Assembly: GCA_951394045.1 (NCBI GenBank)
Contig: OX596000.1
Span: 1,054,001 to 1,118,000 of the forward strand
From: Nitzschia sp. DOCU1
Lineage: Eukaryota; Bacillariophyta; Bacillariophyceae; Bacillariales; Bacillariaceae
DNA: 64,000 nt
Direction of reading: 5' to 3'
The translations under genes were made by a program, and so were the position numbers. Numbering within the stretch: the first letter of the stretch is position 1; the number at the start of each line of letters is the position of its first letter. Below, piece by piece: positions 50,963-61,408 of this stretch. The notes under the pieces are model-generated. The model saw only the letters and a program-made list of their open reading frames with translations. It was not told the DNA's origin and ran no database searches.

Positions 50963-53125
50963 TTATTGGAATGCTAGGACCTTGTCATTACATCCACCGA
51001 ATAAATGTTGTATCGTATCCAGTTGGATTGACGACTGACCACCGAAAATGTGCCGTAAATCGACGACCATCGCAACATCTGTTTCCGACGTTTGAGGCGA
51101 CGAAGCAGCATTGAGTAAAATTTTACGCCACGGCTTGTCCGTGTTGGATGAAAATTCTTCAAACGAAATCACGTCTCGCAAACCCGCATTGTCCACGGTA
51201 AATGTAGGCTTGCCAGGTTGACTTTCGGAAGAGTACTTGGAAAGAAACGATTGCCAATTGTCGAATTTGACAGATCGAGGTAATACAAAGGTTCTACCCA
51301 ACACCTTTGCCCACCAAAATGCTTGCATGACTGCAGTCCGTCTCTTCTCGGTAGTATCGTGGGTCGAAACTGTCGAGGGGTCAAACACGAGATAGCGACG
51401 ATCGTCGTCGTGCATCGTAGTAGCCCGTGCCGGATGCCTCGCGGCTCCTGCCACCGACATGTATGCGTCGGCAACACATACCAGAGGGTATCCTCCTTTG
51501 CTGTTGTCGCGATTGGGAACTTTCCATCCAGGACGTGACCAAAGTTTCAAAAGTGCTGCACAGCGTATGTCGGTACAACTGGCCGAAACATTGTTTAGGA
51601 AATCCATTCCTCGAGCCATCACCAACTCTTTCGTTCGAACCTTGTGATCCAGCCCAAATACCATCAAGTCTCGATAGGGTGGGTGCTGATCCTTCAACAT
51701 TTGTCCTTGCTGCCACTGAATCCAATCATTTGTCTCTACCAATTCAGCATAATAGTAGTTTCGTTTGCCCATGGTGATTTTCCCGCCATGTTCTCCATCG
51801 TCTTGTCGTGAGTTCGCCAACGCCTGCTGACGGGGAAAATTGGGATAGAGCATGAGCGTTCCTTGGGCATACATGAAATCAACCATGAAACGTTTCCAAC
51901 TCTTGGCCCAACGATTGGTCACTGCGTTTGGAATATGTAAATAGTCGGGTGTAATGAGAGAAGCATTCACAGGCATTCCATCCTTGACATTCTCGGCATG
52001 CAGATTGTAAAACGGTAGCTTCATTCTAGCAGTCACAAAGGCATCAAAACGTTTCCAATGATCGCTCCAATACGCAGCTCCCCAACTTGAAGGAACCGAA
52101 GTTAGATAGGCCGCATGTCGTTGACCTTGAGGCAGGTATCGGCCTTGTAATTCCTTCTCTGGATCAAAGGGATAAAAGGGGTTGTAAAGTTCTTGAAAGA
52201 CAATCGGCGAAAGCGAAAATCCCACCAAATCCGAGTCTCGGCATTCCGGATTTCGAGCATATCGATCAATCATTGACAGTAGCCATTGAAAGTATACAGG
52301 AGAGACACGAATGTCATCTTCAAAGACTACCATCAAAGTATTGTCATCGGCTTGTTTGGCGGCAGCGCCCATGGAAGTCAACCACATATTTCTCAATCCA
52401 ATATTCTCGGTACGTGGATCTAAATATTTGGGACCATGGTTCCACGTAAACTCTTGAACCAGCTGTAGTAACTCTGGATCCGCGCCTCCATCAGTATGAA
52501 TATACAGTGGAATCCCTTGGGTCCATCCACTGTAGTCTGCCGTCTGCAGCGTCTCTAGCAACGATTGGATCCGTAGTGTACGTTTCCATCCAATCACATG
52601 AAGTTGAATCTCCTGAACATTTCGGGGGGAGTTTTGATCACAGCCTTGAACGAATCCTGATATTTCATTTCTCGTGGTTGCAGGCGGACTGGAAGGATAC
52701 GGTCGATAGACCAGCTTGTCGTTTGGTGCTGGCGTTTGATCCAGCCTGGCAAGGCCCGGAAAGATTTGATTCAATTGTTGCCACCGATCTTTTTCTTTTG
52801 GGTGTTTCTTTTTGGCATCTGCTTTGTTATTGTTGGGATGTAGTTTCCCCTTTGCTTTCGGTTTCGGCTTGTTTTGCGTGGTGGACAAACGGGGGGCGAC
52901 CACCACGTGTTCAATGGCACTACCACCGGCAACAAAATTCAGCGTGGTATTGTGCACCCTGTCAGTGACATTAAATAGTATTTCGTTGGTGGTTATCGTG
53001 GAATCATCCTTCGAAATGGTAGAGAGTAGCGTGGCCGACTGATGCAGATTTTTGGAAATGGAAACGGCACACATGACCAACAAGGCATAGCACGAAGGCG
53101 ATCTGCCGCCAACTGGCATAATCAA
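50963..53125 (-). CDS. Large glycosyltransferase-like protein with GT-A core
   Basis: A 720-residue protein with a hydrophobic N-terminal segment (about 11-23) suiting a signal anchor, then a Lys/Pro-rich stem to about residue 160. The GT-A-like domain starts IQLHVIGWKRTLRIQSLLET and contains PLYIHTDGGAD, ENIGLRNMWLTSMGAA and VVFEDDIRVSP; EDD (269-271) is the expected metal/nucleotide-sugar site. SSWGAAYWSDHW follows, as in N-acetylglucosaminyl- and related transferases. The last about 200 residues (CTDIRCAALLKLWS onward, RTAVMQAFWWAKVLGRTFVL) look like a second domain that recalls fucosyltransferase-like folds, but this is weak. Probably Golgi; the sugar is unknown. Confidence 0.72.
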   Translation of the reverse strand: MIMPVGGRSPSCYALLVMCAVSISKNLHQSATLLSTISKDDSTITTNEILFNVTDRVHNTTLNFVAGGSAIEHVVVAPRLSTTQNKPKPKAKGKLHPNNNKADAKKKHPKEKDRWQQLNQIFPGLARLDQTPAPNDKLVYRPYPSSPPATTRNEISGFVQGCDQNSPRNVQEIQLHVIGWKRTLRIQSLLETLQTADYSGWTQGIPLYIHTDGGADPELLQLVQEFTWNHGPKYLDPRTENIGLRNMWLTSMGAAAKQADDNTLMVVFEDDIRVSPVYFQWLLSMIDRYARNPECRDSDLVGFSLSPIVFQELYNPFYPFDPEKELQGRYLPQGQRHAAYLTSVPSSWGAAYWSDHWKRFDAFVTARMKLPFYNLHAENVKDGMPVNASLITPDYLHIPNAVTNRWAKSWKRFMVDFMYAQGTLMLYPNFPRQQALANSRQDDGEHGGKITMGKRNYYYAELVETNDWIQWQQGQMLKDQHPPYRDLMVFGLDHKVRTKELVMARGMDFLNNVSASCTDIRCAALLKLWSRPGWKVPNRDNSKGGYPLVCVADAYMSVAGAARHPARATTMHDDDRRYLVFDPSTVSTHDTTEKRRTAVMQAFWWAKVLGRTFVLPRSVKFDNWQSFLSKYSSESQPGKPTFTVDNAGLRDVISFEEFSSNTDKPWRKILLNAASSPQTSETDVAMVVDLRHIFGGQSSIQLDTIQHLFGGCNDKVLAFQ

Positions 53126-53775
53126 CTTTAGTAGCTACAAAAGCAGCTGACGGTAAACGAAGGAGTAATGTATGATTTCCAAATGTTCAGCCAATAGCAA
53201 TAACATCGTCGTTGATGCATTTGGTCAGAGCAGAAATTTCACTTTCCGCCCAGGGATGCTGGACAAGAAAGAGGTTAAATTTTGGATTCCCAACGCATAA
53301 TGTTAGGCTGACGTCACACGTAGGTACCTGTAGGTTGTGTACCTATTTGATGGACTCGTAAGACCAAAAGCGAACCCAGGCAGTCGTCGCGCGCGTTTAC
53401 TCTGGATTGGATTCGAAGTTTGCGACGACTCGGACTCACTCGTGATTGTTCATTGCACTGTGGAATCTAAATAACTAGCTCTAGGTTACACGGAATAACA
53501 GCTACTACAAAATTGCGACAACAACACACAACTTCAAGAACAAGTTCCTTAGTAAAAAATGTTTTTGCTGCTGTAACTTGCTAGTAGCTCTTCTACACTG
53601 TTTGGGAGTGCGCAAATCTTGGTGGTGGCCCTCGTCCCCTTAGTGGTAGCATGCTGAGGATGACGTAAACAGCAAGAACAGATAGCCCAGAAAAGTACAG
53701 TAGTACGGCAGCAGGAGCCAGCAGCAGTATGGGCTAGTAGCTGTATCATAAATGGGTGAAGGGCGGCCAAGTTGA
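53126..53775. other. Intergenic with TGACGTCA and 3' words
   Basis: This 650-bp stretch between two minus-strand genes contains a TGACGTCA site at 53309-53316 (184 bp upstream of the glycosyltransferase start), and GCTAGTAGCT and AGTAGTAC words at 53580-53740, downstream of KRR1. No gene seen. Confidence 0.4.
53309..53316. promoter_or_regulatory. TGACGTCA (CRE/CCRE-type) site
   Basis: A perfect CRE octamer in the presumed promoter of the 720-residue glycosyltransferase gene. In diatoms TGACGT elements bind bZIP factors in CO2/cAMP-responsive promoters; use here is inferred. Confidence 0.4.
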
Positions 53776-54903
53776 CTATTTCTTCTTCTTTCCGGCAGAG
53801 TGCACAAAGTCCGAAACTTGCTTCTTGTCCTTTGAATTTCCCGATTCAAACCTCTTTTTGAGATTGGCTTGCAATTTCTCCAAATCATCATTTTCGGCAG
53901 CAACAACTTTTTGTTTTTTGCGTTGGGGTACCGTTTCGTCTTGTAGTTCTCGTGCCTGTCGTTTTTCCACACTGCGTTGTTTGGATGTAGAAAGCTTTTG
54001 ATGCAACTTTTGAGCCTTGCGTTCGTCTTCGGTAGCAAAGTACTCTCCCGTCTCCAATTGCAAATCGACTTTGCGTGGTGTTTGTGCCGGTGGAAAAGGC
54101 GTGTAAGCCTTCTTTTCGACTTTGGACTTGTGTTTTCGTGGGACATTTTTCTTTGCGAATTTTGGCAGAAAGCGTTCCCAATCTTCGGTTTTTAGCTTTT
54201 CATCCTTTGCGAGTTCCTTCATAATCATGAGTCGTTTGATATGATAGACCGGGTGGATATTGTGCATGCAATCCAAGACAACTTGTCGGGCTTGTTTGAG
54301 GCCTTGATAACTTTGACCCATGATAGATACAGTATTGCCTTGGACCAAAATGAAACACCCCGTAACAAGTTCTAATGCCTTGAGAGTGGATCCATCTTGT
54401 CCAAGCAATCGTTGACGTCTCTTGATAAATCGTTCCTTGTTTCTCACGAGTCCACCAATTTTGACAATATCACACACCCAATCGTCATTCAAAATCTTGA
54501 GCGCTTGAGCGACAGGAATACTTCTCGCGAGTAACTTGAGTAGATCTCTAGCCTTGACAATAATGTAGGGATCCGTAGTCTTGCTTGTCGTTCGAACCGT
54601 CATGCTGCCTTCCACGAGATCCAATTCACAGGCAATCTTCTTTTGATCCAAGGCCTTGGTGACAACAGGCCAGACTTGTCGAAGATAGTTTTCACGGTAT
54701 TTTGGAAAGAGAGTTGCAAAACTGGATTCTTCCAATAGCCGGCCTCCCGGCAAGACATCTTGATCATCCTTCCAAGGGTCGATTTTCCAGTGATCGATTT
54801 CGTCCGTGTCCCAGGGCTTGTCACGGCGATATTTCTTGTGATTCTTGGCGGCAGCAGCGCCGGTCGTGGCTTCCTCGTTACTTTTGGACTCGGTAGTCGT
54901 CAT
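53776..54903 (-). CDS. KRR1: KRR1 small-subunit processome factor
   Basis: A 375-residue protein, with the usual length and layout of KRR1, a KH-domain protein of the nucleolar small-subunit processome needed for 18S rRNA maturation. The N-terminal [20 protein letters not shown], then [20 protein letters not shown], and the central KH region with [20 protein letters not shown] and [15 protein letters not shown] are family hallmarks. [20 protein letters not shown] and [15 protein letters not shown] follow. The C-terminal third is a Lys/Arg-rich coil ([20 protein letters not shown]) ending KKKK, as in yeast and human. Single exon, all motifs intact. Confidence 0.96.
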   Translation of the reverse strand: MTTTESKSNEEATTGAAAAKNHKKYRRDKPWDTDEIDHWKIDPWKDDQDVLPGGRLLEESSFATLFPKYRENYLRQVWPVVTKALDQKKIACELDLVEGSMTVRTTSKTTDPYIIVKARDLLKLLARSIPVAQALKILNDDWVCDIVKIGGLVRNKERFIKRRQRLLGQDGSTLKALELVTGCFILVQGNTVSIMGQSYQGLKQARQVVLDCMHNIHPVYHIKRLMIMKELAKDEKLKTEDWERFLPKFAKKNVPRKHKSKVEKKAYTPFPPAQTPRKVDLQLETGEYFATEDERKAQKLHQKLSTSKQRSVEKRQARELQDETVPQRKKQKVVAAENDDLEKLQANLKKRFESGNSKDKKQVSDFVHSAGKKKK

Positions 54904-55368
54904 GTTCTGTGACTATTGCACAAGAAGCTGGAAGGATATCTGCCGTTTCGATTAGGAAGTATACGTGATTCTTTCGTGCTCCATCGACATGGTCGGCCAT
55001 TTCGATCGCTTTTTCTTTCGGTGGTGGAGGGAACTCCTCCCTCGGAAACTGACGGACGGCAAGGCGGTATCTTCGACCCAAACGACTAAATAATTCTGGG
55101 TTATGAGCTACATTTTTGGATCCTTGGGATCGTACGGCTGGAATGCCACCGAGAAAAAGTCATTCTGTGACGATGGCACGCCGCGAGCCCGAAAGGATCT
55201 GTTACCCTATTGCATGGAATGTAACAAAAGTCAGTTGACAATACATCCCCTTTTTATCGAATGGCATTGTTATCTATAAAAATCAATCAATGAATAAAAT
55301 GTATATTCCCCGAGCACGAATAGTGCATTCAAAATGTGACTTTGCCTGAGGTCTCTTCCCCGGATATT
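54904..55368. other. Intergenic, no gene seen
   Basis: This 465-bp stretch holds the promoter of KRR1 and the 3' UTR of the HSF-type gene. No feature identified. Confidence 0.4.
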
Positions 55369-56925
55369 TTAGACCTCGGCAACTTCCATCATCCTGGTCT
55401 CCCCTCCCAGAATTCCTCCAGCAACAACCACATGGTCGTCAAACGAGTCATCATGAAGTGACATGCAATCGCTATCATGATGATCTCCCCCCGAAGCATT
55501 AATGCCAGGATCTGCAACAGAGACCGAACATAGAACGTCCTCTTCGGAACCCGACAGACCATCATCGAGAAAGGAAAAGTCTTCCAAGAGTGGCTCTGCT
55601 GCAGCATTTGCTTTCCCATCGGATCCTGCAGCAGCTTCAAGAAGCCATGGAATAATGCTCAAATCATCGTCGGACGAATAATCCCCGTATTCGTCTTCCA
55701 TAGCCGAGACCACAATGGCGGCAGTCGCTGCCGCTGCATCGAGGTGCGGATGGACAAGAGGTGTGCTCTTTGCCCCACAGCACTCATCATTATCATCATT
55801 GAGATCCTCCATCAGGTCATCTTCGTCGAGGAGGGTCATTATCTTCGAGTGTTCTTCGTCTTCTTCAAAGCTGATACGGCGAGGCACCATAGTTGAACTG
55901 TTGGAGCCAGGAGACGTTGAAGAAGCCTTGGAGGAAGATGATGACTGTGCCTTCTCCTTCTTGGATGGATCAAGCAGCCTTGGAGTGCTGCTGATTCTGG
56001 TTATAGTACTAGGACGGCCCCTAGTAGGACGCCCCCCACTGACAGCAGGCGGCGAATCCGTTTCCTTGGAAGAGGCTTCTGCTACTTCAGAATGCGTCTT
56101 GTTGTTGCTCCCCTGAACAGCAAGAGCTTCTTGTTCCGAAATCCTCTTGGAGTGCTTGTTCTTGGACTTCCTCTTCTTCTTGGCTTGTGCCAGAGCAGTA
56201 GCAGAAGACGAAGCAACTTTATCAGCCACCGCAGCAACAGAAGAAGCCGGAGCAGCACGACGTGCCTTGCGACCAGCAACTCGGTGAATCGATGTCACCA
56301 ACTCCTGTTTATCCATCCCGCGGACAAACAAAGGGTGGAACCATTCTTCCACTCGATTCTTTGGGTTGAAGTTGTTTCTGTCAGGTCGTCGTTGAAAGCA
56401 CCAGTATGACAATTGGCGATGGAACGATCTTAGCCCTTTATGGTCAAAGCCCAGTTGCGGTAGGATTCGTTCAAAGCGGACCTTGTTGCGGATGACAAAG
56501 GAATTGCCATCGGGGGCCCAGCAAATAGCATCTTGATCGTCTTCCGTGGACGACAAGAGTTCAAATAACTTGACTGGAAAAGTCCTGCGGTTCCGCTGTT
56601 TCTTGCCACCAACAACGGGCGATACTACCGGCGCTGGAGGGGCTGGCGAAGACTCTCTTGTAGTAGCGCCATCGACAGTGTCGTCGGATGCTCGATTAAC
56701 AATACTTCGAGTCGTTCTTTTGTCTTTCTTACTTTGTAGCCTTTGTTGTTTCTTGGCTTTGCTAATCGAAGACTTCTTTCGCTTCGTAGTAACATCAGGC
56801 GAAACGGCAACGGCCGGGGAAGAAGATTTCGCAGCATTGCTGCTGCTGTTGCTGCTTTCAAGCATGGCTGTAATTGCCATCACCTTGGCTTGACGCAACG
56901 GCAAGGAGGACGAGGTTTCAATCAT
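55369..56925 (-). CDS. Heat-shock-factor-type DNA-binding regulator
   Basis: A 518-residue protein. The HSF DNA-binding domain is at about 114-205: FPVKLFELLSS, AICWAPDGNSFVIRN, FERILPQLGFDHKGLRSFHR and QLSYWCFQR; the last two segments hold the recognition helix, which reads LRSFHRQLSYW (FxRQLxxYGF in canonical HSF). Basic runs on either side (KKQRLQSKKDKR, KKKRKSKNKHSKR) are likely nuclear signals. I see no heptad trimerisation coil directly after the domain, as is common in the expanded diatom HSF family. The long C-terminus is acidic and Ser-rich (LLDEDDLMEDLNDDND) and may activate transcription. Probably a nuclear transcription factor; the stimulus is unknown. Confidence 0.88.
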   Translation of the reverse strand: MIETSSSLPLRQAKVMAITAMLESSNSSSNAAKSSSPAVAVSPDVTTKRKKSSISKAKKQQRLQSKKDKRTTRSIVNRASDDTVDGATTRESSPAPPAPVVSPVVGGKKQRNRRTFPVKLFELLSSTEDDQDAICWAPDGNSFVIRNKVRFERILPQLGFDHKGLRSFHRQLSYWCFQRRPDRNNFNPKNRVEEWFHPLFVRGMDKQELVTSIHRVAGRKARRAAPASSVAAVADKVASSSATALAQAKKKRKSKNKHSKRISEQEALAVQGSNNKTHSEVAEASSKETDSPPAVSGGRPTRGRPSTITRISSTPRLLDPSKKEKAQSSSSSKASSTSPGSNSSTMVPRRISFEEDEEHSKIMTLLDEDDLMEDLNDDNDECCGAKSTPLVHPHLDAAAATAAIVVSAMEDEYGDYSSDDDLSIIPWLLEAAAGSDGKANAAAEPLLEDFSFLDDGLSGSEEDVLCSVSVADPGINASGGDHHDSDCMSLHDDSFDDHVVVAGGILGGETRMMEVAEV

Positions 56926-58351
56926 GGTTGCTTGCTGTTTGTTGGATGCTGAACGGCAGCGGCCAAATGCAAATTATAAGACGATCCAAACAGCCAAATA
57001 CTTTGGCAACAACAAAAATGCCGATTGAATTGTTGGATCTTCTGCTTGGATCTCGGTTGATTCATTCTCCTGCTTTCTTCCTCCGCCACTCAAGACATCT
57101 GCCCTGGCATAGTTCTATGGTACTCGAACCAATGTATTGCACAGCTACCAGGTACCAGGTACATTCGGAGTACAGACGTTTGGATATGGGAATGGACATT
57201 GTCCTTTTATATATGCCTGTAATCAACGTGGCCTTTTGGAAAGTCAAATCCCGCTCGAAAATGTCGTGGTTCTTAAATCTAGCGTGTGAATTTCGACTTT
57301 GTCCCTAAATCGAACGCACGTTCTGTTGATTTTTTTGAATATGCATGAATAAAATGTTTCTGATTCTTTCCCTTTTCTTTTCGGAAGAATGATATGCCCT
57401 ACCTGAAAGTGCTAGTAAATTAGTTCAAAAGTGCAGCTTTTACGAATAAGGGGCCCAATGAGGATACTCCAGCACAACTGTAAGAGTACGGTAGGATTGT
57501 CTCGCCACGTCGAACGGAACCACATTTTCGTCCTTGGCTTTTTCACCAATCCCTATCGTTCTTTCTTTTCTCCTAGGAGCTGGACGGAGTTTATGATTGG
57601 TTACTGGGCAACAGATTGTTCGCTACCAGAATTGAATTTGGTATGATCTAGTGAAGGAATCGATGATTTCTCTCTACTGTACAGCCGAGTTGTTTTCGAC
57701 CTCGTCGGTGTGTTGCCGATGCTGCTGGGAAGAATATCATGTAGTGTTCTCAACTACGATGCTGGAAGAAATAGGAAGAACGCCCTGGCCGGTGAGGACG
57801 AAACTGTGACTGGTACTTGTTGAAGGAAGATCCCTCATCCAAGACGAAAAACGAGGAACGATGACCCTCCGATGACGACCCTCCGGCCGCAACGTGAACT
57901 GAAAGTCCGACCTCTTGGTGCTTGATTGGACTCTCGCCGAGCTTGGAAATGAGGCAATGAAATCGGCGGTACGCCCGAGCTGACTAGGGAGGAAGCACAA
58001 CCCACTAACTACTAACCTTCTACTATTGCGTCATTTTTTATGAGAGAGACTGATGAACTGCTGCAAATATGTCTTTTTGGACCGACCCAAATCATGACCA
58101 GAAGATGATGATAGATTCCGTTGAATCAAATGAATTAACATACCTAAGTAAGTATTTTAAGTACCGATACGGGCTCCTATCGTTTTTTTAAGACTTGGTG
58201 CCACCGAGCACCCGCCGACGTCATCGATGAATTTCACGAAAGATTCCGAAGCTACTTTTTCTGTGTTGGCGACCATGACGAGCGAAAGCTTGGTGGTCAC
58301 AATAGTAGGTTCTCTTGCATTACCTTACCTCCAAAAACTTAGGCAACGACC
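56926..58351. other. Divergent promoter region, no gene seen
   Basis: This is 1.4 kb between the HSF-type gene (-) and the carboxypeptidase gene (+). It includes a GGTACCAGGTAC-like short repeat near 57150. The minus-strand 87-codon ORF at 57737-58000 has no features that I trust as a gene. Confidence 0.4.
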
Positions 58352-60088
58352 ATGAGGTTCCTTCTGAAACACGGATTCTTTTCCGCTCTGCTGGCGAGCA
58401 CTGCCAATGCGTTCGAGTTGACCACTTTGAGTCCTCGTCGTTCCGCAGTGCTTTCCCGTCACAACAATCATGCTGCATTTGTCTCCGCGTCGCGTGTCTC
58501 TCGGGGTGGCGCCCTTTTCAGCTCTAGCAGTGTTGCCCCAGCCACAACAGACGAGGAAAAGGCGACAACAGCGACTTCCACCAAGAAACAAGCCTATACC
58601 GAGCTCGTGCGACGATTGGAGACAATTACGCATTTGGGACGAGCCCAAGCCGTCTTGGGCTACGACCAACAAGTGTTTATGCCATCCTCAGCATCTGCGG
58701 AGCGAGGGGCTCAATTGGCAGCTTTGGCAACGGTTATACATGAGCAACGTACCGACCCCAAACTATTGCAGCTCATGGACCAAGCGTTGGAGGAATCTGG
58801 TGGAGAATCGTTGACTGCCGACGAGCTACGACTCTTGGAGTTGGAACGTAAAGCATTTATCGAAAATGCGCGAGTGCCTTCGGCGTTGGCGGCCAAGGCG
58901 GCCGAGTTGTCGGCATCGGCTTATTCCGATTGGGTACAGGCCCGGGAAGCCAACGACTATAGCATGTTTTCCAAGACGCTTCAAGACTGTTTTGATACTG
59001 CCATGCAGATTGCCGAGGCGAAACAAGGGAGCAGCGAGAATTTATACGATTTCATGTTGGATGAGTTTGAAATGGGCATGTCTCGACAACGGATAAATGC
59101 CATATTTGAACAAGTCGAGTCGGCTTTGGTGCCTCTCCTAAAAGCTGTGCTGGCATCCAAGACGCCGCCCTCGACCGATGCGCTGCATGGAGAATTTGAC
59201 ATTGACCCCCAGCAAAAGCTATCGGAACAGCTGGTGAAAGCCATTGGATTCAATGCAGACGAGGGTCGAATCGATGTATCTGTTCATCCGTTTACATCCT
59301 CCATGAGTCCGAGCGACGTGCGGATTACTTCTAGATTTCGTACCGACGAATGGTATCAAGGATTGGCGGGGAGTCTCCATGAAGGCGGGCATGCTATTTA
59401 TGAACAATCGCTTCCATCCTCGGCACTAAGTTTGGATACGGCATTGAGTATGGGTACACACGAAAGCCAATCCTTGTTTTGGGAGCGTCATGTTGGATTG
59501 TCTAGAGCCTTTTGGAACTATGCGACTCCTATTCTGCACAAAACACTCCCAAGTACACAAAAGTATTCGGCTGAGGAAATCTATGGTGCCATCAATGCTG
59601 CTTCGGATACCTCCTTGATTCGAGTTGAAGCCGGTGAATTGAGTTATCCCCTTCATGTCATTTTGCGCTACAATATTGAAAAGGATGTCATTGCTGGCAA
59701 GTTCAAGGTGGAAGACATTCCAACACGTTGGAACGCCGACATGAAGCGATTTTTGAATGTAGATGTTCCCTCTGACGCCAAGGGTTGCTTGCAAGATGTA
59801 CATTGGTCCGCTCTTGCTTTTGGTTATTTTCCGACTTATTTGATTGGTGCCATTGCGGCTGCCCAACTCTTTGCCTCCTGTCAAAAGGATCTCGGCAACG
59901 TTGACGAGCAAATGGCAAAAGGCGAATTCAGTGCGATTAAGCAATGGTTGACTGACAAAGTCCATCGTCATGGTCGTCGCTACAAATCATTGGATGCGCT
60001 TCTAGAAGACCAACTTGGAGAGCCTTTGAATCCAAAGTACTTCTTGGACTACTTGACCGAGAAATATTCGGACTTGTATAAACTATAG
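58352..60088 (+). CDS. Plastid-targeted M32 (Taq-type) metallocarboxypeptidase
   Basis: A 578-residue protein. Residues 1-20 are a signal peptide ending ANA-F-EL (F21), with a transit-like Ser/Arg region to about residue 85. The body is family M32: ELVRRLETITHLGRAQAVLG at the start, the zinc site HEGGH (343-347) in SLHEGGHAIYEQ, the third ligand Glu371 in GTHESQSLFWE, and the C-terminal DVHWSALAFGYFPTYLIGA and LNPKYFLDYLTEKYSDLYK. M32 enzymes remove C-terminal residues from peptides; plastid location suggests a role in recycling peptides from protein turnover. M32 is mostly prokaryotic, with scattered eukaryotic carriers. It converges on the next gene with only 18 bp between stop codons. Confidence 0.94.
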   Translation: MRFLLKHGFFSALLASTANAFELTTLSPRRSAVLSRHNNHAAFVSASRVSRGGALFSSSSVAPATTDEEKATTATSTKKQAYTELVRRLETITHLGRAQAVLGYDQQVFMPSSASAERGAQLAALATVIHEQRTDPKLLQLMDQALEESGGESLTADELRLLELERKAFIENARVPSALAAKAAELSASAYSDWVQAREANDYSMFSKTLQDCFDTAMQIAEAKQGSSENLYDFMLDEFEMGMSRQRINAIFEQVESALVPLLKAVLASKTPPSTDALHGEFDIDPQQKLSEQLVKAIGFNADEGRIDVSVHPFTSSMSPSDVRITSRFRTDEWYQGLAGSLHEGGHAIYEQSLPSSALSLDTALSMGTHESQSLFWERHVGLSRAFWNYATPILHKTLPSTQKYSAEEIYGAINAASDTSLIRVEAGELSYPLHVILRYNIEKDVIAGKFKVEDIPTRWNADMKRFLNVDVPSDAKGCLQDVHWSALAFGYFPTYLIGAIAAAQLFASCQKDLGNVDEQMAKGEFSAIKQWLTDKVHRHGRRYKSLDALLEDQLGEPLNPKYFLDYLTEKYSDLYKL

Positions 60089-60106
60089 TAACAGGACCCT
60101 CGTTTC

Positions 60107-60973
60107 CTAAACCGATGGGTGCACATGGCGTTTTTCTTTTTCGGTCCAGTCTTCTATCCTCCGGGACAATAGCAGCGAAGAATGGTCGAGTTTCTTGGGT
60201 TCGCAGGTTTGGACTTTTCCGGGTAGTTTATCAGTTGCATGTCCACCACCAGCCTCGATGTGTTTGCAAAGAGTGTTGCGATGACTCAAAAATCCATCCC
60301 ACACGACGTAACAGACATTGATAAAAGGAGCCTGAGCATAAACTGGAAGTAGTCGAAATGTTCCCATCAAGATCCATGGCCAGACGGCTAGTCCAGTCAA
60401 CCACGAAGGCAACAACTGGGTTTGGAGTTTTTCGTACAAGGACCTCATCGAGCCCCCCTCACATGCGTTCATGTACGCAAAGAAAACTACCATCTCAGGC
60501 GGATCCATAAGGAGCTGGTCAGCAAGTGCCTTGGCGATTGGAGGGCCCCATATTCCGAATCGACCCGCAATATTGTTCCTGACGCAGATTCGTTCGAGAC
60601 ACGGATACCATACAGCCAGAAGCGGTCCACTGACTGCGGCACCGAAAACAGTACATTGTGCCGTCCGAGTGGCGTCATAGCTGGTCCAAAAGCGGTCCAA
60701 TCGTTGTGTTTGTACTAAGGAGGATGATTTGATTTTTGTTTTGGGGGTTTCTAATGAGGATGTGTATGCTGGCATATTTGTTTCGTTCTGGCGCCGCAGA
60801 ATCTTGTATTCCGAGTATTGAGCCACGACATCCCCACACGTCCAAAACGTGAGACAAAGAAGGCTATTTGACGCAACCGGATGATGCCGTATAGAGTATT
60901 TCACCCTACTGAGAATAGATCGTGCCAACGAGGACACCGCCTTGGAAGCCTTGTGATTGGGAGTAGCGTTCAT
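60107..60973 (-). CDS. Mpv17/PMP22-family membrane protein
   Basis: A 288-residue protein. Family landmarks: an N-terminal YSIRHHPVASNSLLCLTFWTCGDVVAQ; DATRTAQCTVFGAAVSGPLL followed by WYPCLER; a KALADQLLMDPPEMVVFFAY motif; and the C-terminal signature WPWILMGTFRLLPVYAQAPFIN-type block with NVCYVVWDGFLSHRN. About four hydrophobic segments are visible. Members sit in mitochondrial or peroxisomal membranes and form small channels or affect organelle homeostasis. A basic, Ser-rich N-terminus would suit mitochondrial targeting. A hydrophilic extension of about 50 residues follows the family end. Its 3' end nearly abuts the carboxypeptidase gene, so the 3' UTRs must overlap. Confidence 0.9.
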   Translation of the reverse strand: MNATPNHKASKAVSSLARSILSRVKYSIRHHPVASNSLLCLTFWTCGDVVAQYSEYKILRRQNETNMPAYTSSLETPKTKIKSSSLVQTQRLDRFWTSYDATRTAQCTVFGAAVSGPLLAVWYPCLERICVRNNIAGRFGIWGPPIAKALADQLLMDPPEMVVFFAYMNACEGGSMRSLYEKLQTQLLPSWLTGLAVWPWILMGTFRLLPVYAQAPFINVCYVVWDGFLSHRNTLCKHIEAGGGHATDKLPGKVQTCEPKKLDHSSLLLSRRIEDWTEKEKRHVHPSV

Positions 60974-61290
60974 TGTCGTTGCAGTTTCTTCTTTTCGTCA
61001 TTTTCCACTCAGAGATGCAGTAAGAATGAGATACGATGAAGACCTATCGTGGCGTATTTTCGCTATGTCAATCATCGGCTTCTGTTTTCATGGTCAATCG
61101 TCACAAAAGAAGAATGACTTCTCATGCGATGGGTTCAATCACATCATGGCGACGACACTTTGATGTCACATTTTGTGATGATCCGTTTGACATCTCCACC
61201 ATGTTTTGAAACCAGTGCGACCACCAAGCGAAATGGTGCAATGACGTCATTTGGTCGACTTCTTTGACCGTTGCATGCAAAAATGTAAAA
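60974..61290. other. Short intergenic with TGACGTCA
   Basis: This 317-bp stretch between the Mpv17-family gene start and the 5S gene end holds TGACGTCA at 61242-61249 and a T-run (sense to 5S) near 61285 that suits a Pol III terminator. No gene seen. Confidence 0.4.
61285..61290 (-). terminator. Pol III T-run after 5S rRNA
   Basis: A run of at least four Ts on the minus strand directly follows the 5S rRNA 3' end, as Pol III needs. Confidence 0.6.
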
Positions 61291-61408
61291 GAGAACAACA
61301 CTCGGGATTCCAACGTGGTCCCCCACCGTAGTACTAACCGAGCCCGAGCATGCTTAACTTCACAGAGCGGACGGGATGTGGTGCTGTCATGCTGGTATGG
61401 TCGTTCCC
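61291..61408 (-). rRNA. 5S ribosomal RNA
   Basis: On the minus strand, about 118 nt match eukaryotic 5S rRNA: ACGACCATACCA near the 5' end, GTGAAGTTAAGCATGCTCGG (box A/loop region), GGTTAGTACTACGGTGGGGG (box C region) and a 3' end in GTTGTTC. The first bases (GGGAACGAC) pair with the last (GTTGTTCTC) to close helix I. The internal promoter blocks look intact. A single copy is seen, between the Mpv17-family gene and the recombinase element. Confidence 0.92.

Noticed and set aside
57737..58000. 87-codon minus-strand ORF between the HSF-type and carboxypeptidase genes
   Set aside because: No recognisable domain, signal or composition beyond chance; left as intergenic.
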